In this document: positions 19,301 through 27,753 of the stretch, piece after piece
Layout: each line of letters starts with the position of its first letter
Position numbering within the stretch: position 1 is the first letter of the stretch
The notes under the pieces: model-generated
Database searches by the model: none
What the model saw: only the letters and a program-made list of their open reading frames with translations
What the model was told of the DNA's origin: nothing
Translations under genes and position numbers: made by a program
Assembly: GCA_964608495.1 (NCBI GenBank)
Contig: CAZSOQ010000006.1
Location: 1-42,974 of the forward strand
From: JAKORR01 sp964608495
GTDB taxonomy: Bacteria; Armatimonadota; Zipacnadia; Zipacnadales; FEN-943
Reading direction: 5' to 3'
DNA length: 42,974 nt

Positions 19301-20751
19301 CAGGGGTTGTACAGACCGTCTATCCGGTCCGGGTTCATGTCCTGCGAGTATCCCGTCATGTTGTGATTCATCGCGTACATCGCGACCGACGGGTGGTTCT
19401 GAGCCTGCCGCACGTAGTACTCCGCGTGTCGCGCGTAGCCGTTGCTCGTGTCGGCGTCGGGCGCCTTCCAGTCGTAGTCCTTCACGTGCGGCTGCGAAAA
19501 CGAGACCAACACCCCCACATCGTCCGCGGCGCGCAGGACCTCCGTGAACCCCAGGTGCGAGCCCGGCAGGCAGTCGTAGTTGTGCGTATACAGCAGGTTT
19601 ATGCCCAGCGACTTCAGCCGTAGCAGGCTCTCCTTCGCCCCCGCGTAGGAGGCGGCGACCGTGCTGATCTGCGCGTTGTCCAGAGGCACCGCGAACAGGA
19701 AGACCCGCGTGCCGTTCAGCATGAAGTCCCTGCCCTCGATCCACAACTCGCGGAACCCGAAGCGCACGCTCTGGTACTCGTCCAGCACCCTCCCGCCCTC
19801 GTCCACCAGCGACACCTGCACGTCATACTGGCTCCCGGGCGTGTGCAGGTCCCACAGCTTTGCGGGATGCCACTCGTGAGTCGAGGCAAGCCGCCCGGCC
19901 TGCACGTCACCGGCGCTGAAGGGCCGGCTCTCGAATTGCTCGACCTCCTGCCCGCCGTCTGTCACCCGAGCCCTAAGGCGATAGGCCCGGTCGGGCGCGA
20001 GGCCCTCGACCGCTGCGTCGAAGGTGATCTGCCACGCGCGCACGGACGTGGCGATCTTGAGGCCGGTGATCCGGGCGCCGCCGGGCGTGCTCGCCATGTA
20101 CACGTCCCCGCAGAGGCCCCGCCTGAGCACTCGGCCCTTCGCCCGGCTCGCCCCGTCGGCAGCCGCGTAGGACACAATCTCCTCGTTCAGCGGCAGCGCC
20201 ACCACATACAGTGAGAGCAGGTGCTTCCCGCCCGGCCGACAGGCTGCCGTGATCTCAACCTCGCCGCCCGGGAAGTTCACCTCGCCCAGGCTCTTGCCAT
20301 CCACATACACGGCGGCGTAGGAGTTGACGTACTCCGCCTCGACGGCGATACGGCGCCCCGCCCAGCCTTCGGGGATGGTGATCTCGCGCTCGTACCAGGC
20401 CATGTCCACGGTCGCGAGATTGAGGTCCTCCCAGCTCGGATGCCGGTAGACGGTCTGGGACTCGCGGTGCATCCAGTACTGCGTGCCCGGCCAGAGGCCC
20501 GGCACCTTCAGGTACCCCCACCCGCCTGTGGGGACCTGCCCGGTCCGTCCGCCCACCGGTTGCCAGCGCCACAGGCCGTTGATACAGATGCGCTCGCGCG
20601 TGGGCGTTGTCTCGCGGTAGGCCCTGGCGACGTCCCACACGGCCCTCACGCCGGGAGGCAGAGCGACGGCCGCCTCGTCCTGGCAGCTCCCTTGGGCTGC
20701 CACGCACAGGCACGCAAGGACCATCAGCACGCTGCGCGGGCTGGTCCACAT
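16345..20751 (-). CDS. Secreted GH2-like protein with altered acid/base position, 1468 residues
   Basis: ATG at 20751 after GAGGGGATGAAGC; signal peptide in residues 1-23. Residues 50-210 are the GH2 sugar-binding jelly roll ('ICINGLWRWQPVGG', 'WAGRRIAVEAEYVNSYAAVY'), 215-330 the immunoglobulin-like sandwich, and 335-720 the barrel ('LWIEGRDFMLNGTRVFLFAV', 'LKSLGINLLYTHNYD'). The nucleophile motif is intact: 'PVFLCEYGVPL', Glu563. The acid/base motif, normally Asn-Glu, reads 'MYAMNHNMTG', with His463 in place of Glu. Residues 870-1250 contain ThuA/GATase-like segments, and the last 170 residues are a CBM4/9-like jelly roll. GH2 members act on beta-linked galactosides, mannosides or glucuronides; substrate is unknown. 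The beta-helix gene follows 91 bases downstream, so the two are probably one operon. Confidence 0.88.
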   Translation of the reverse strand: MWTSPRSVLMVLACLCVAAQGSCQDEAAVALPPGVRAVWDVARAYRETTPTRERICINGLWRWQPVGGRTGQVPTGGWGYLKVPGLWPGTQYWMHRESQTVYRHPSWEDLNLATVDMAWYEREITIPEGWAGRRIAVEAEYVNSYAAVYVDGKSLGEVNFPGGEVEITAACRPGGKHLLSLYVVALPLNEEIVSYAAADGASRAKGRVLRRGLCGDVYMASTPGGARITGLKIATSVRAWQITFDAAVEGLAPDRAYRLRARVTDGGQEVEQFESRPFSAGDVQAGRLASTHEWHPAKLWDLHTPGSQYDVQVSLVDEGGRVLDEYQSVRFGFRELWIEGRDFMLNGTRVFLFAVPLDNAQISTVAASYAGAKESLLRLKSLGINLLYTHNYDCLPGSHLGFTEVLRAADDVGVLVSFSQPHVKDYDWKAPDADTSNGYARHAEYYVRQAQNHPSVAMYAMNHNMTGYSQDMNPDRIDGLYNPWPDPSGRSEERTDGSAVLARRGQAIVERLDPTRAVYHHSSGNLGPMHTINCYLNFVPIQERSDWFEHWATQGVKPVFLCEYGVPLRMSWTLFRGWYEGRRYFTNGKLKYQFCPAEWGAQFLGDSAYQLSEGEAADLRFEAEQWRKGATWYRWDYPFQVVNTPALGVPNIDDVQALYITDNWRAFRTWGVSAFNIWTLSNRWKLRDGVSDARVELPVDWDNLQQPGFSPDFIEERYERFDTAYEVADWIPTKSAEALIRNNQPLLAYIAGKPARFTSRDHTFHPGETVEKQIIVINNSRERVTCDCAWRLGLPAAVTGREQVSIETGQQAWVPLRLALPGALAPGAYELSMTATFGSGESQSDTFVLHVLPRLEPPRVTARIALFDPVGETAALLRGLGVSCETVGADADLRPYKLLVVGKAALTVAGPGPDLSRVRDGLRVLVFEQQAEVLEKRLGFRVQEYGLRRLFERVPGHPLLAGLDRKHLRDWRGEATILPSRCDPGQDPNTVPSVRWCGVTVTRPWRCGCQGNVASVLIEKPAAGDFLPVLDGGFGLQYSPLMVFSEGKGMVVFCQADVTGRTEEEPAARRLVVNLLGYAAGYSPPPRRSVLYVGEPAGRAHLERAGLAPGAYNGGGLTAEQVLVVGPGGGVGVARHRDALAQWLKSGGHLLAVGLDEQEANGFLPFATSTRKGEHISAYFGPPGLGSPLAGMCPADVLNRDPRELPLVTGGAQPVGNGVLAVAGDDNVVFCQMAPWRFGYEESFHLKMTFRRASFLLTRVLANLGVSAPTPLLWRFSTPVALPDADASVVRNGDFSADADGKGAADAWQLSGSGQYDGARERAGDGWCQRMALLDLGEGDKGSVMLAQQDVPVREGQWYRVSLRARAEGLRGARLNLTLMNTADWRPFFEYQPFAPDEQWRESAFEVVSKGTADSKTRFQIWYSSVGTVWLADVRMVPIDPPQQGRWQSGLYLDQPEEMDDPYRFFRW

Positions 20752-21116
20752 GCTTCATCCCCTCGCTTGGGTGGCCGGCCGGTCGCCCTGCCCTTGCCCC
20801 CGCCAATTCGGTGCCCTTCCTGTGCTGTCTGACCGGCCCGCCGCCTGCCAGGACAATTCGCCACGAAAGCCCAAGACCTCTTGCCTTCGCACGAGACAGC
20901 CCAAGGGATTCCGGTCTCGTCGGTGCCCGCCGAAGCGGGGTCCCCCGGCCGGCGGGCAAGCTCGGCGCCCCTGGAGCGACGGACGGACGCCCGGGGGCAG
21001 GCGCGCGGCCTTCGGCCTTGCCTTACCCCACCCCTTGCCGCTAAGCTATCCGCCAATCTTCGCGCGACAACCGCCCGGTATCGCGGCTCGTGCGGCGGAG
21101 AAGAGGAGGCAGCATC
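20752..21116. other. Divergent intergenic region with no clear signals
   Basis: These 365 bases separate the minus-strand GH2-like gene from the plus-strand aminotransferase gene and must hold promoters for both. I find no convincing -35/-10 pair, no long inverted repeat and no RNA gene. Open frames here are the run-through expected at high GC. The only features I can support are the ribosome-binding sites at each end. Confidence 0.5.
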
Positions 21117-22310
21117 TTGAGTCTGCCACGTGCTCAGCGATTGCAGCGCATACCCCCCTACCCCTTCCGGGAGGTGGCGATGCTCAAGGCCAGGCTGGTG
21201 GCCGAGGGACGAGAGATCCTGGACTTCGGTATCGGCGATCCCGACATGCCCACCCCGGGCTTCGTCATCGAGGCCCTCGCCCGAGCCGCCCAGGACCCCG
21301 CCACTCACCAGTACGACGAGTCCGGCTACGGCATCCAGGAGTACAAAGAAGCCATCGCGCGCTTCGCGGCCAGGCGCTTCGGCGTCGAGGTGAGCCCCGA
21401 CGGCGAGATTCAGTCCTGCATCGGCTCCAAGGAAGCTCTGGCCCACATCGTCTGGGCCTACATTGACCCCGGCGACATGGTCCTGGTGCCCGACCCCGCC
21501 TACAGCGTGTACAAGGTCCAGACCATGTGGTGTGGCGGCTCACCGGTGCCCATGCCCCTTGACCCGGACCGCGGCTTCGTGCCGGACCTCCAGGCGATCC
21601 CCCTCGGCGTGCGCAGGCGGGCCAAGCTGCTGTTCCTCAACTACCCGAACAACCCGACCGGCGCGGTGGCCGACAGGGAGTTCCTGGCCGAGGCGGTGGA
21701 GTTCGCCCACCAGTGGGACCTGATCCTCTGCCATGACGCCGCCTACTGCGAGGTGGCCTACGACGGCTTTGAGCCGCCGAGCATCCTGGAGGTAGACGGT
21801 GCCAGAGACGTCTGCATCGAGTTCCACAGCTTCTCGAAGACCTTCAACATGACGGGCTGGCGCGTAGGCTGGGCCATGGGCGGCAAGGAGATCGTTGACG
21901 CCCTGTCAACCGTGAAGAGCAACGTGGATTCGGGTACCTTCATGGCGATACAGCGCGCCGGCATCGCCGCCCTCGATCACTACGACAGTTGGGTCGGCGA
22001 CCTGCGCTCCCGCTATCAGGAGCGCCGCGATGCTCTCGTGTCCGGGCTGCAGTCTCTCGGCTGGCCCCTGGAACCGCCCAAGGCAGCCTTCTACGTCTGG
22101 GCCCCCGTGCCGAAGGGCTACACCAGCCTGGAGTTCTCCCGGGCGCTGCTCGAGAAGGCCGGGGTGTTGACCATCGCCGGCTCGGCCTACGGCGACTACG
22201 GCGAGGGCTTCGTGCGCTGGTCGCTGACGATCCAGGCTGAGGACAAGCTGGGCACCATCGAACGCGCCATCGAGGCCATCGCGGCCGACTTCCCGGACCT
22301 CACCTGGTAG
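21117..22310 (+). CDS. dapL: LL-diaminopimelate aminotransferase (DapL), class I/II PLP enzyme
   Basis: The start is TTG at 21117, seven bases after GAGGAGG; an in-frame GTG at 21090 precedes the ribosome-binding site. The product is 397 residues, normal for the family. DapL converts tetrahydrodipicolinate directly to LL-diaminopimelate with glutamate as amino donor, in the cytoplasm, for lysine and peptidoglycan. Seen: 'FGIGDPDMPTP' near the N-terminus, 'HQYDESGYGIQEYKEAIARF', 'NYPNNPTGAV', 'LCHDAAYCEVAYDG' and the PLP-lysine motif 'HSFSKTFNMTGWRVGW' with Lys241. 'FYVWAPVPKGYTSLEF' and 'YGEGFVRWSLTI' close the protein. The whole pattern matches DapL rather than aspartate or alanine aminotransferases. 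It is a housekeeping gene among glycan genes. Confidence 0.9.
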   Translation: MSLPRAQRLQRIPPYPFREVAMLKARLVAEGREILDFGIGDPDMPTPGFVIEALARAAQDPATHQYDESGYGIQEYKEAIARFAARRFGVEVSPDGEIQSCIGSKEALAHIVWAYIDPGDMVLVPDPAYSVYKVQTMWCGGSPVPMPLDPDRGFVPDLQAIPLGVRRRAKLLFLNYPNNPTGAVADREFLAEAVEFAHQWDLILCHDAAYCEVAYDGFEPPSILEVDGARDVCIEFHSFSKTFNMTGWRVGWAMGGKEIVDALSTVKSNVDSGTFMAIQRAGIAALDHYDSWVGDLRSRYQERRDALVSGLQSLGWPLEPPKAAFYVWAPVPKGYTSLEFSRALLEKAGVLTIAGSAYGDYGEGFVRWSLTIQAEDKLGTIERAIEAIAADFPDLTW

Positions 22311-22502
22311 GGCCGGCCCGGTCCGGCACTGCCCGCGTACACTCCGGGCCGATCCCCCCTCGTCCCCCGACCGGCCCGTGGGCGCCCCGCCGTCGCTGCC
22401 GAGGCAGGAAGGCCCCCGACCGGCGCGCGGGAACAGGTCCGCGCGACGGAATGCCGTCCGTCGCAAGGGATTCTGCTCTCGTCCTACCGGGGGGTATCCC
22501 GC

Positions 22503-25500
22503 GTGCTCAGGAACGTCGCCTTCCTCCTTGGGGTCTCGTGCCTGGTCCCGGCCGTGGCTGGCGGGCAGGTGCTGTTCGAGGACGACTTCTCGGGCGACCT
22601 GTCCCGATGGGACGATCCCGCCGCGCTCAAGGGCTGGGAGGTCCGCGAGGGCGCCCTGGCGAGGCCCGACCCCAACGCCGGCGGCAGCCTCGAACTCGGC
22701 GACGATACCTGGCGGGACTACGTGGTCGAGTTCCGCCTGATGCGCACCGAGGTGCTCGAGGGCGGCCACAACGGCTTCCACCTGCGCCGGGGCGACGACA
22801 GGCGCTGCCACATCTTCCTGCGCCCCCAGGGCCTGCGCTACGAGATGCCGCCCGTCACCGAGACGGGCTTCACCGTGCGCGAGCACCCCTTCGAGACGGG
22901 CCGCTGGTACAGCTTCCGCATCATCGTCAAGGGCCGCGACGCAGAGGTCGAGATAGACGACGTCTACCAGGGCACCGTCCGCGGGCTGAACAACCCCAGC
23001 GGGGGCATCGCCTTCGTGGCCTACCGCGTGGCCCTGAAGCTGGACGACGTGAGGGTCACCGCGCTCACCCGCCCCGTGGAAACCGCCGCGCCCCCGGAGC
23101 CGCCGACACCCCTGGACCCCACGAAGCTCGACCGCAAGGTGCCCCTGACCGTCGTCAACACTTCCAGCTTGCCTCGGCCCGCCTGGCCTGTCGTCTGCCG
23201 GGTCGCGGACCTGGGCCTGCCGCCCGACGCCAACCTGACGTCCCTGACGGCCTTCACCGCGCAGGGCGTGCCGCTCCCGTCCCAGTTCGATGACACGGAC
23301 CTGTCGGGCGACCCGACCCCCGATGACGAGTTCTGCTTCACCCTGGACCTGCCGCCGACGTCCGCCACGCCGGTGGAGGTGCGGTTCAACACCGCCAGGG
23401 CGCGGTACGTGCGCCAGGACGAGCCCGCCGTGGCGACTGAGCAGGGCGCCATCACGGGGCGCGACTACGCCGTCGTCTGGAGCACGAAGGCCCAGGACGG
23501 CAGGACCGTCAACAACGACGCCCAGTATCGCCTGGGCACGCGCGATGGCCCGGTGTTCTTCTCGATGAAGGCCTGGGACGACGAGGAGACGGCGTGGGTG
23601 AGCGCGGGCCCCGTGCGCGCGGTGTGGGCCTCGCGCGCTCCGCTGGCGACCAACGGTCTGCTCACGCGGCGGGTCGAGTGCTACCCCGGCTTCCTGCGCA
23701 TGGTGGCGCGGCTCGCCCCCGAGCCCGGCCTGTCGAGCGCCGCGATCCGCGCCCCTCACTGGGGCGGCGCCGGCGCCTGGGCCTTCCAGTGGTTCACCCC
23801 CATGCTGGACCAGGTCCAGGCCCTGCGCTGGCAGGACGCCCTCGGCTACCATAACGACGAGGGCGGCGGCTTCGATCAGGTGTGGTTCCCGCCGGCCGGG
23901 CGCGGCGTTCACGTCGGCATGGACCTGAGCGACGGCGGCCTCGTCCTGGTCCGCCGCACGGCCCAGGACTACGACCCGGGGGCCATGCTCGTCGGCCGCC
24001 ATCGCTACTACGCCGCCCACATCCACTTCGGCTGGCGACAGCCCATCCTCGTCTGGGCCGATGCGCCCAACGTCACCGGCCTCACCGTGGCCCGCACTGA
24101 CGGCGGGGCCCAGGCCTTCCAGGCCGCGCAGGACAGCTTCGGCAGGGACCCGGTGGTCCTCAGCGGGGATGCCGGGCAGCGCTGGGTCGCGGACCAGGCC
24201 CGAATCGTGGACTCGCTCCGCCGGGCGGCCGCAGCCCTCGGCGTGACGGCCGCCCTGGACGGCTTCCCCGGCCCGCCGAGGTCTCTCGCCGAGGCCGTGC
24301 AGGCGCGCGCCGCTCTCGAATCCCTGGACCTCGGCGCCCTGATCGCCTCGACCGACAAGGCCCGGCTCGACCGCCTTGCGGCCCTGACGCGGGCCCAGGG
24401 CGAAACCACGCCGTCGCGGGCCCTGCTGCGGCGCCTGCAGCCCGTGCTGACGGCGGCGCGCTGGGACTGGAACGTGGGCCGTCACGAGCGGGCGCTCGAG
24501 CGACTGGCCTGGGCGGCGGACCTGTGGACGAAGGCCGCCGATCTGGCCAGGCAGGCCCCGGACCGCCGGCTCGTGGCCGACGTCAAGCCTGGCCCCATCG
24601 TGCCCTACGTGACCATCGCGGGCCACGCGTGCCGGGAGATGGCCGACCTGGGGATGACCGTGAGCCACGACTGGCTGCCCTGGGCCGGCGGCCTCGACCC
24701 GGACGTCGAGACCGCGCCCGGCGAGTACGACTGGAAGCGCGTGGACGAGATGGTTGATGCCGTGAACGAGACCGGGATGTGGTCGCTGCCGCTGGTAGGC
24801 TTCAACCCACCGAAGTGGTGGAGCGAGAAGTACGAGGGCTTCGGGCTGCACGAGCTGGTGGACCCGAAGACCCTCGGCCGCGAGCCGGAAGCCCTGCAGG
24901 CCTACGGCCGCTGGCTGGACGCTGCCTCGAAGCGCTTCGAGCGGGCCGAGCGGATCCTGTGCTGGAGCGTGCGCAACGAGCCCTCCTACCTCCCGGGCGG
25001 GCAGGTCACATCGCCGCTCATGCTGGAGGCGATGCGCAAGTGGCTCGCCGTGAAGTATGGCGACATCGCCCGGCTCAACGAGGTCTGGGGCACCGACTAT
25101 GCCGGCTTCGACGACGTGCAGAGCCCCAACCGCCGCGATCAGGAGCCCGCCGCCTGGTACGACCTGGCGACGTTCAAGGCCGAGGCCATCGCCGGCGAGC
25201 TGGGCTGGGAGGCCGACATCATCCAGCGCAACTCCCGGGTCAAGCGCACCGGCGCTAAGTACGTGGTGCCGATCCTGAGCACCGGCGGCGTGCGAGCCGG
25301 CATGGGCCCCGACCCGTGGACCGGGGCGGCGCCCCAGCGCGGCGTGGCCCTGTGCGACCTGTATACCGACGGCGACTGGGAGACCTACCGGCTCGCCTCC
25401 GAGCTGTGGTTCGCCGCCAAGGGCAGTCCGGTCATCTCCGCCGAGACGGGGCTGCAGAGCCGTCCGCGCCAGCGCCGACACCGGTGGGTCCGATGGCCCG

Positions 25501-27011
25501 ACGCCCGCCAGCGGGGCTTCGCGTGGAGCGGGCTGCAGTTCGGGCTGTTCGGCGTGCAGTACTGGAGCTGGTCTGGCAGTGAGGAGTACGGCGCCGTCAA
25601 CTGGGACGGCACGGTGCCCGACGACGTGATCTGGTCGGTCATGGCCAACCAGGAGCGGCTGGCGCTGGGTGATCTGCTGTCCAGCCTGCGGCCCGTGGCA
25701 CGGATCGGCTACTACTACCCGCAGGCGAGCCTGATAGACGCCGCGGACACCGAGGAAATCCCCGCCAAGTACACCCAGCTCTACAACACCCTCAGCGACA
25801 GCGGCTATCAGCTCCGCAACTTCAGCTTCCGGGACGTTGGCGGCGCGCTGGGCGAGGTGGACGCCGTGATTCTGCCCCCGGCGCCCTACGTCGAGGCCGA
25901 GGTAGTGCCCAAGCTGCGGGAGTGGGTGCGCGGGGGAGGGAAGCTCCTGGCCGTGACGGCCCCGGCCGTCTACGACCAGCATCTGCGCCCGCTCAACGCC
26001 GGCAAGCCCGCCCTGGCCGACGTGCTCGGCGACCCCGACGGCGACGGCGCGACCACCTTCCGCGAGTTCGGCAAGGGCCGTGCCGCCCTCATCCGCAAGC
26101 CCGTGGGCCTGTCCTTCGGCCAGGCGCGGCCGGTCGTGGACCTGCGCACCAAGTGGCGGTTCAGGCTCGGGCTGAGCTGGCCGCAGAGGGGCTGGGCCGC
26201 CACCGAGCAGCCGCCGGGCGCCGGCGACCCCGGCGTTGCCGAGCAGTGGGAGTCGCCCGATTGCGACGACTCGGGCTGGACGGAGGTGGCCGTGCCCGGC
26301 GCCTGGGAAGACCGCGGCTTCCCCGACGTGGACGGCTATGGCTGGTATCGCTTGAGCTTCGAGCTGCCGGCGGACCTGCCCGGGCGGCGCCTGCTGCTCA
26401 CGGCCGACACGCTCGACGATCGGGGCTGGGTGTACGTCAACGGCCGCCTCGTGGCCGAGACGAGGTCATGGGAGGACGGCGTCGAGGAGGACGTCTCGGC
26501 CCACCTGAAGCCCGGCGGGCGCAACGTGATCGCCCTACGGGTCCTGGACACGGGCTTCCGCGGCGGCGTGCGCGGCGAGCTGAGCCTCACCTCGCCCGAC
26601 CTGCCCGGCGCCGACCGGACCGTCCTGCAGGCGGCCCTCGCGCGGCTCGGCCTTGTCCCAGAGGCAGCCTGCGAGGCGTCGGGCCTGGTGCGCCGCCTGA
26701 TGGTGGACAGCGCCGGCAACCGCCATCTGCTCTACACCAACGAGACGAGCAACGCCCTGAAGGCGGAGGTCACGGTGCCGGTCGCCTTGACCTTGGGCCG
26801 CGGCGAGCTGCTCAACCTGCTCGAGGGACAGCGGTACGCCTACGAAGTGCGCGGCGGCGCGACCGTGGTGCATCTCGACCTCGCCCCCCACGACATCGGC
26901 CTACTACCCCTGAAGCCACTACCCCAGACGTTCGCGCGGCGCTTCCTACGTGCGCGCCAGCAGGCCGTAGCGGGACGGGAGCCTTGGGGGCATCGGGCAG
27001 GCTCCTACTAG
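22503..27011 (+). CDS. Secreted GH42-like multidomain beta-galactosidase-type protein, 1502 residues
   Basis: GTG at 22503 is followed by a signal peptide (LRNVAFLLGVSCLVPAVAGG); the ribosome-binding site is weak. Residues 22-190 are a DUF1080/LamG-like jelly roll ('VLFEDDFSGDLSRWDD', 'GRWYSFRIIVKGRDAEVEID'). Residues 205-520 are a beta-sandwich module like that in the GH20-type protein. Residues 700-1030 are a GH42-type barrel: 'LPWAGGLDPDVETAPGEYDW', 'NPPKWW', acid/base Glu826 in 'CWSVRNEPSY', 'GDIARLNEVWGTDYAGFDD', and likely nucleophile Glu981 in 'PVISAETGLQ'. Residues 1060-1190 resemble the GATase-like GH42 trimerisation domain. Residues 1205-1365 are a GH2-type sugar-binding domain ('DDRGWVYVNGRLV'). 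Likely an extracytoplasmic beta-galactosidase-like enzyme; linkage unknown. Confidence 0.87.
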   Translation: MLRNVAFLLGVSCLVPAVAGGQVLFEDDFSGDLSRWDDPAALKGWEVREGALARPDPNAGGSLELGDDTWRDYVVEFRLMRTEVLEGGHNGFHLRRGDDRRCHIFLRPQGLRYEMPPVTETGFTVREHPFETGRWYSFRIIVKGRDAEVEIDDVYQGTVRGLNNPSGGIAFVAYRVALKLDDVRVTALTRPVETAAPPEPPTPLDPTKLDRKVPLTVVNTSSLPRPAWPVVCRVADLGLPPDANLTSLTAFTAQGVPLPSQFDDTDLSGDPTPDDEFCFTLDLPPTSATPVEVRFNTARARYVRQDEPAVATEQGAITGRDYAVVWSTKAQDGRTVNNDAQYRLGTRDGPVFFSMKAWDDEETAWVSAGPVRAVWASRAPLATNGLLTRRVECYPGFLRMVARLAPEPGLSSAAIRAPHWGGAGAWAFQWFTPMLDQVQALRWQDALGYHNDEGGGFDQVWFPPAGRGVHVGMDLSDGGLVLVRRTAQDYDPGAMLVGRHRYYAAHIHFGWRQPILVWADAPNVTGLTVARTDGGAQAFQAAQDSFGRDPVVLSGDAGQRWVADQARIVDSLRRAAAALGVTAALDGFPGPPRSLAEAVQARAALESLDLGALIASTDKARLDRLAALTRAQGETTPSRALLRRLQPVLTAARWDWNVGRHERALERLAWAADLWTKAADLARQAPDRRLVADVKPGPIVPYVTIAGHACREMADLGMTVSHDWLPWAGGLDPDVETAPGEYDWKRVDEMVDAVNETGMWSLPLVGFNPPKWWSEKYEGFGLHELVDPKTLGREPEALQAYGRWLDAASKRFERAERILCWSVRNEPSYLPGGQVTSPLMLEAMRKWLAVKYGDIARLNEVWGTDYAGFDDVQSPNRRDQEPAAWYDLATFKAEAIAGELGWEADIIQRNSRVKRTGAKYVVPILSTGGVRAGMGPDPWTGAAPQRGVALCDLYTDGDWETYRLASELWFAAKGSPVISAETGLQSRPRQRRHRWVRWPDARQRGFAWSGLQFGLFGVQYWSWSGSEEYGAVNWDGTVPDDVIWSVMANQERLALGDLLSSLRPVARIGYYYPQASLIDAADTEEIPAKYTQLYNTLSDSGYQLRNFSFRDVGGALGEVDAVILPPAPYVEAEVVPKLREWVRGGGKLLAVTAPAVYDQHLRPLNAGKPALADVLGDPDGDGATTFREFGKGRAALIRKPVGLSFGQARPVVDLRTKWRFRLGLSWPQRGWAATEQPPGAGDPGVAEQWESPDCDDSGWTEVAVPGAWEDRGFPDVDGYGWYRLSFELPADLPGRRLLLTADTLDDRGWVYVNGRLVAETRSWEDGVEEDVSAHLKPGGRNVIALRVLDTGFRGGVRGELSLTSPDLPGADRTVLQAALARLGLVPEAACEASGLVRRLMVDSAGNRHLLYTNETSNALKAEVTVPVALTLGRGELLNLLEGQRYAYEVRGGATVVHLDLAPHDIGLLPLKPLPQTFARRFLRARQQAVAGREPWGHRAGSY

Positions 27012-27085
27012 ATTGGTTCCAGCGGAGCAGCAACAGATGCGCGGTGCATGCGGGTGTGCTCGGCATTGGGTAATGTGATATGCAG

Positions 27086-27121
27086 CATGATATGTGTCAT
27101 GACACGTGCCATGGCACGTGC
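27086..27121 (+). repeat. Three 12-bp tandem repeats with an 18-bp palindrome, putative operator
   Basis: CATGATATGTGT (27086-27097), CATGACACGTGC (27098-27109) and CATGGCACGTGC (27110-27121) are head-to-tail 12-bp units. Units two and three together contain the perfect palindrome CACGTGCCATGGCACGTG (27103-27120), and TGTCATGACA (27095-27104) is also a palindrome. The array overlaps the -35 box and spacer of the cassette promoter, the usual place for a repressor operator. No obvious DNA-binding regulator is encoded nearby. Confidence 0.75.
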
Positions 27122-27128
27122 TATAGTA
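27099..27128 (+). promoter_or_regulatory. Sigma70-type promoter of the peptidase/deaminase cassette
   Basis: ATGACA (27099-27104, five of six matches to TTGACA) and TATAGT (27123-27128, five of six to TATAAT) are separated by 18 bases. Transcription would start near 27135, about 120 bases before the first gene of the cassette. The surrounding 70 bases are markedly AT-rich compared with the rest of the window. The 12-bp repeats sit on the -35 and spacer, so binding there should block polymerase. Confidence 0.6.
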
Positions 27129-27255
27129 TTCTCGTTGGTATACCGTGTGCGGTAGCGAGGGCCGTAGGCCTTTGCCTGCGGGCAGGAACGGCGACGCAGG
27201 GCCGGGGCTCGTCGGGCCACGCCCGCCCAACGCAGCACAAGGGGGGTCCCTGTCC

Positions 27256-27753
27256 ATGCCGGTATCCGGGCGCGAGATAGAGCATGGTCTCTCGATAGCC
27301 CTTCTTGGCAGGACAGCCGGCAGAGCCGCAAGGGCTATGCAGGTGGCGTGTGACGGCGGCCAGCTCAGCGATCAACAGCTCAGCGCGCTGCAACAGGCTC
27401 AAAAGCAGTTCGAGGAGCTGGCGCGCGCAGCAGAAGCTATCGCCGGGCGACAGTTTTCCCCTGATGCGGTCTCACACCTTACGAGCATAGAGGCCATCCA
27501 GGAGGCACTCGACCAGGGCGAGATCCGGAACGTGGCGGAGGTACTGGCTGCAGTGGCAGAGGCGTGCAGGAAGGCTGGCGAATCCAACGGACAGTCACCG
27601 CCAAGCCCGGGAGACCTCGAGGGCCCCTTGCAGCACCTGGGCAACCTGCGCGCGGCTTGTCTGGCGTATTGCTTCGCTCCGCGACCGCCGCGGGACCTTA
27701 CCCCTGGAGCCGAGACCGCTCAATGGTACGGTCACGCGTCAGGCTCAGGGTAG
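27256..27753 (+). CDS. Unknown helical protein, first gene of the 27-29.6 kb cassette
   Basis: ATG at 27256, nine bases after AAGGGGGG; longer in-frame starts upstream fall in the leader and look non-coding. The product is 165 residues, has no signal peptide and is mostly helical: 'IEHGLSIALLGRTAGRAARA', then 'LSALQQAQKQFEELARAAEA', 'SIEAIQEALDQGEIRNVAEV' and 'LAAVAEACRKAG'. The C-terminal 30 residues are Pro/Gly-rich. I do not recognise a family. Third codon positions are less GC-biased than in the flanking glycan genes. The next gene appears to start inside its 3' end, so the products are probably made together. Confidence 0.65.
   Translation: MPVSGREIEHGLSIALLGRTAGRAARAMQVACDGGQLSDQQLSALQQAQKQFEELARAAEAIAGRQFSPDAVSHLTSIEAIQEALDQGEIRNVAEVLAAVAEACRKAGESNGQSPPSPGDLEGPLQHLGNLRAACLAYCFAPRPPRDLTPGAETAQWYGHASGSG

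Noticed and set aside
22311..22502. Terminator or RNA gene between dapL and the GH42-like gene
   Set aside because: GC-rich with short self-complementary runs but no stem followed by a T-run and no tRNA-like or other RNA fold that I could recognise.
21906..25982. Minus-strand open frame of about 1360 codons
   Set aside because: Antisense to the dapL 3' end and the GH42-like gene, which has catalytic motifs; the antisense frame is His/Gly/Arg/Val-rich without any recognisable domain.
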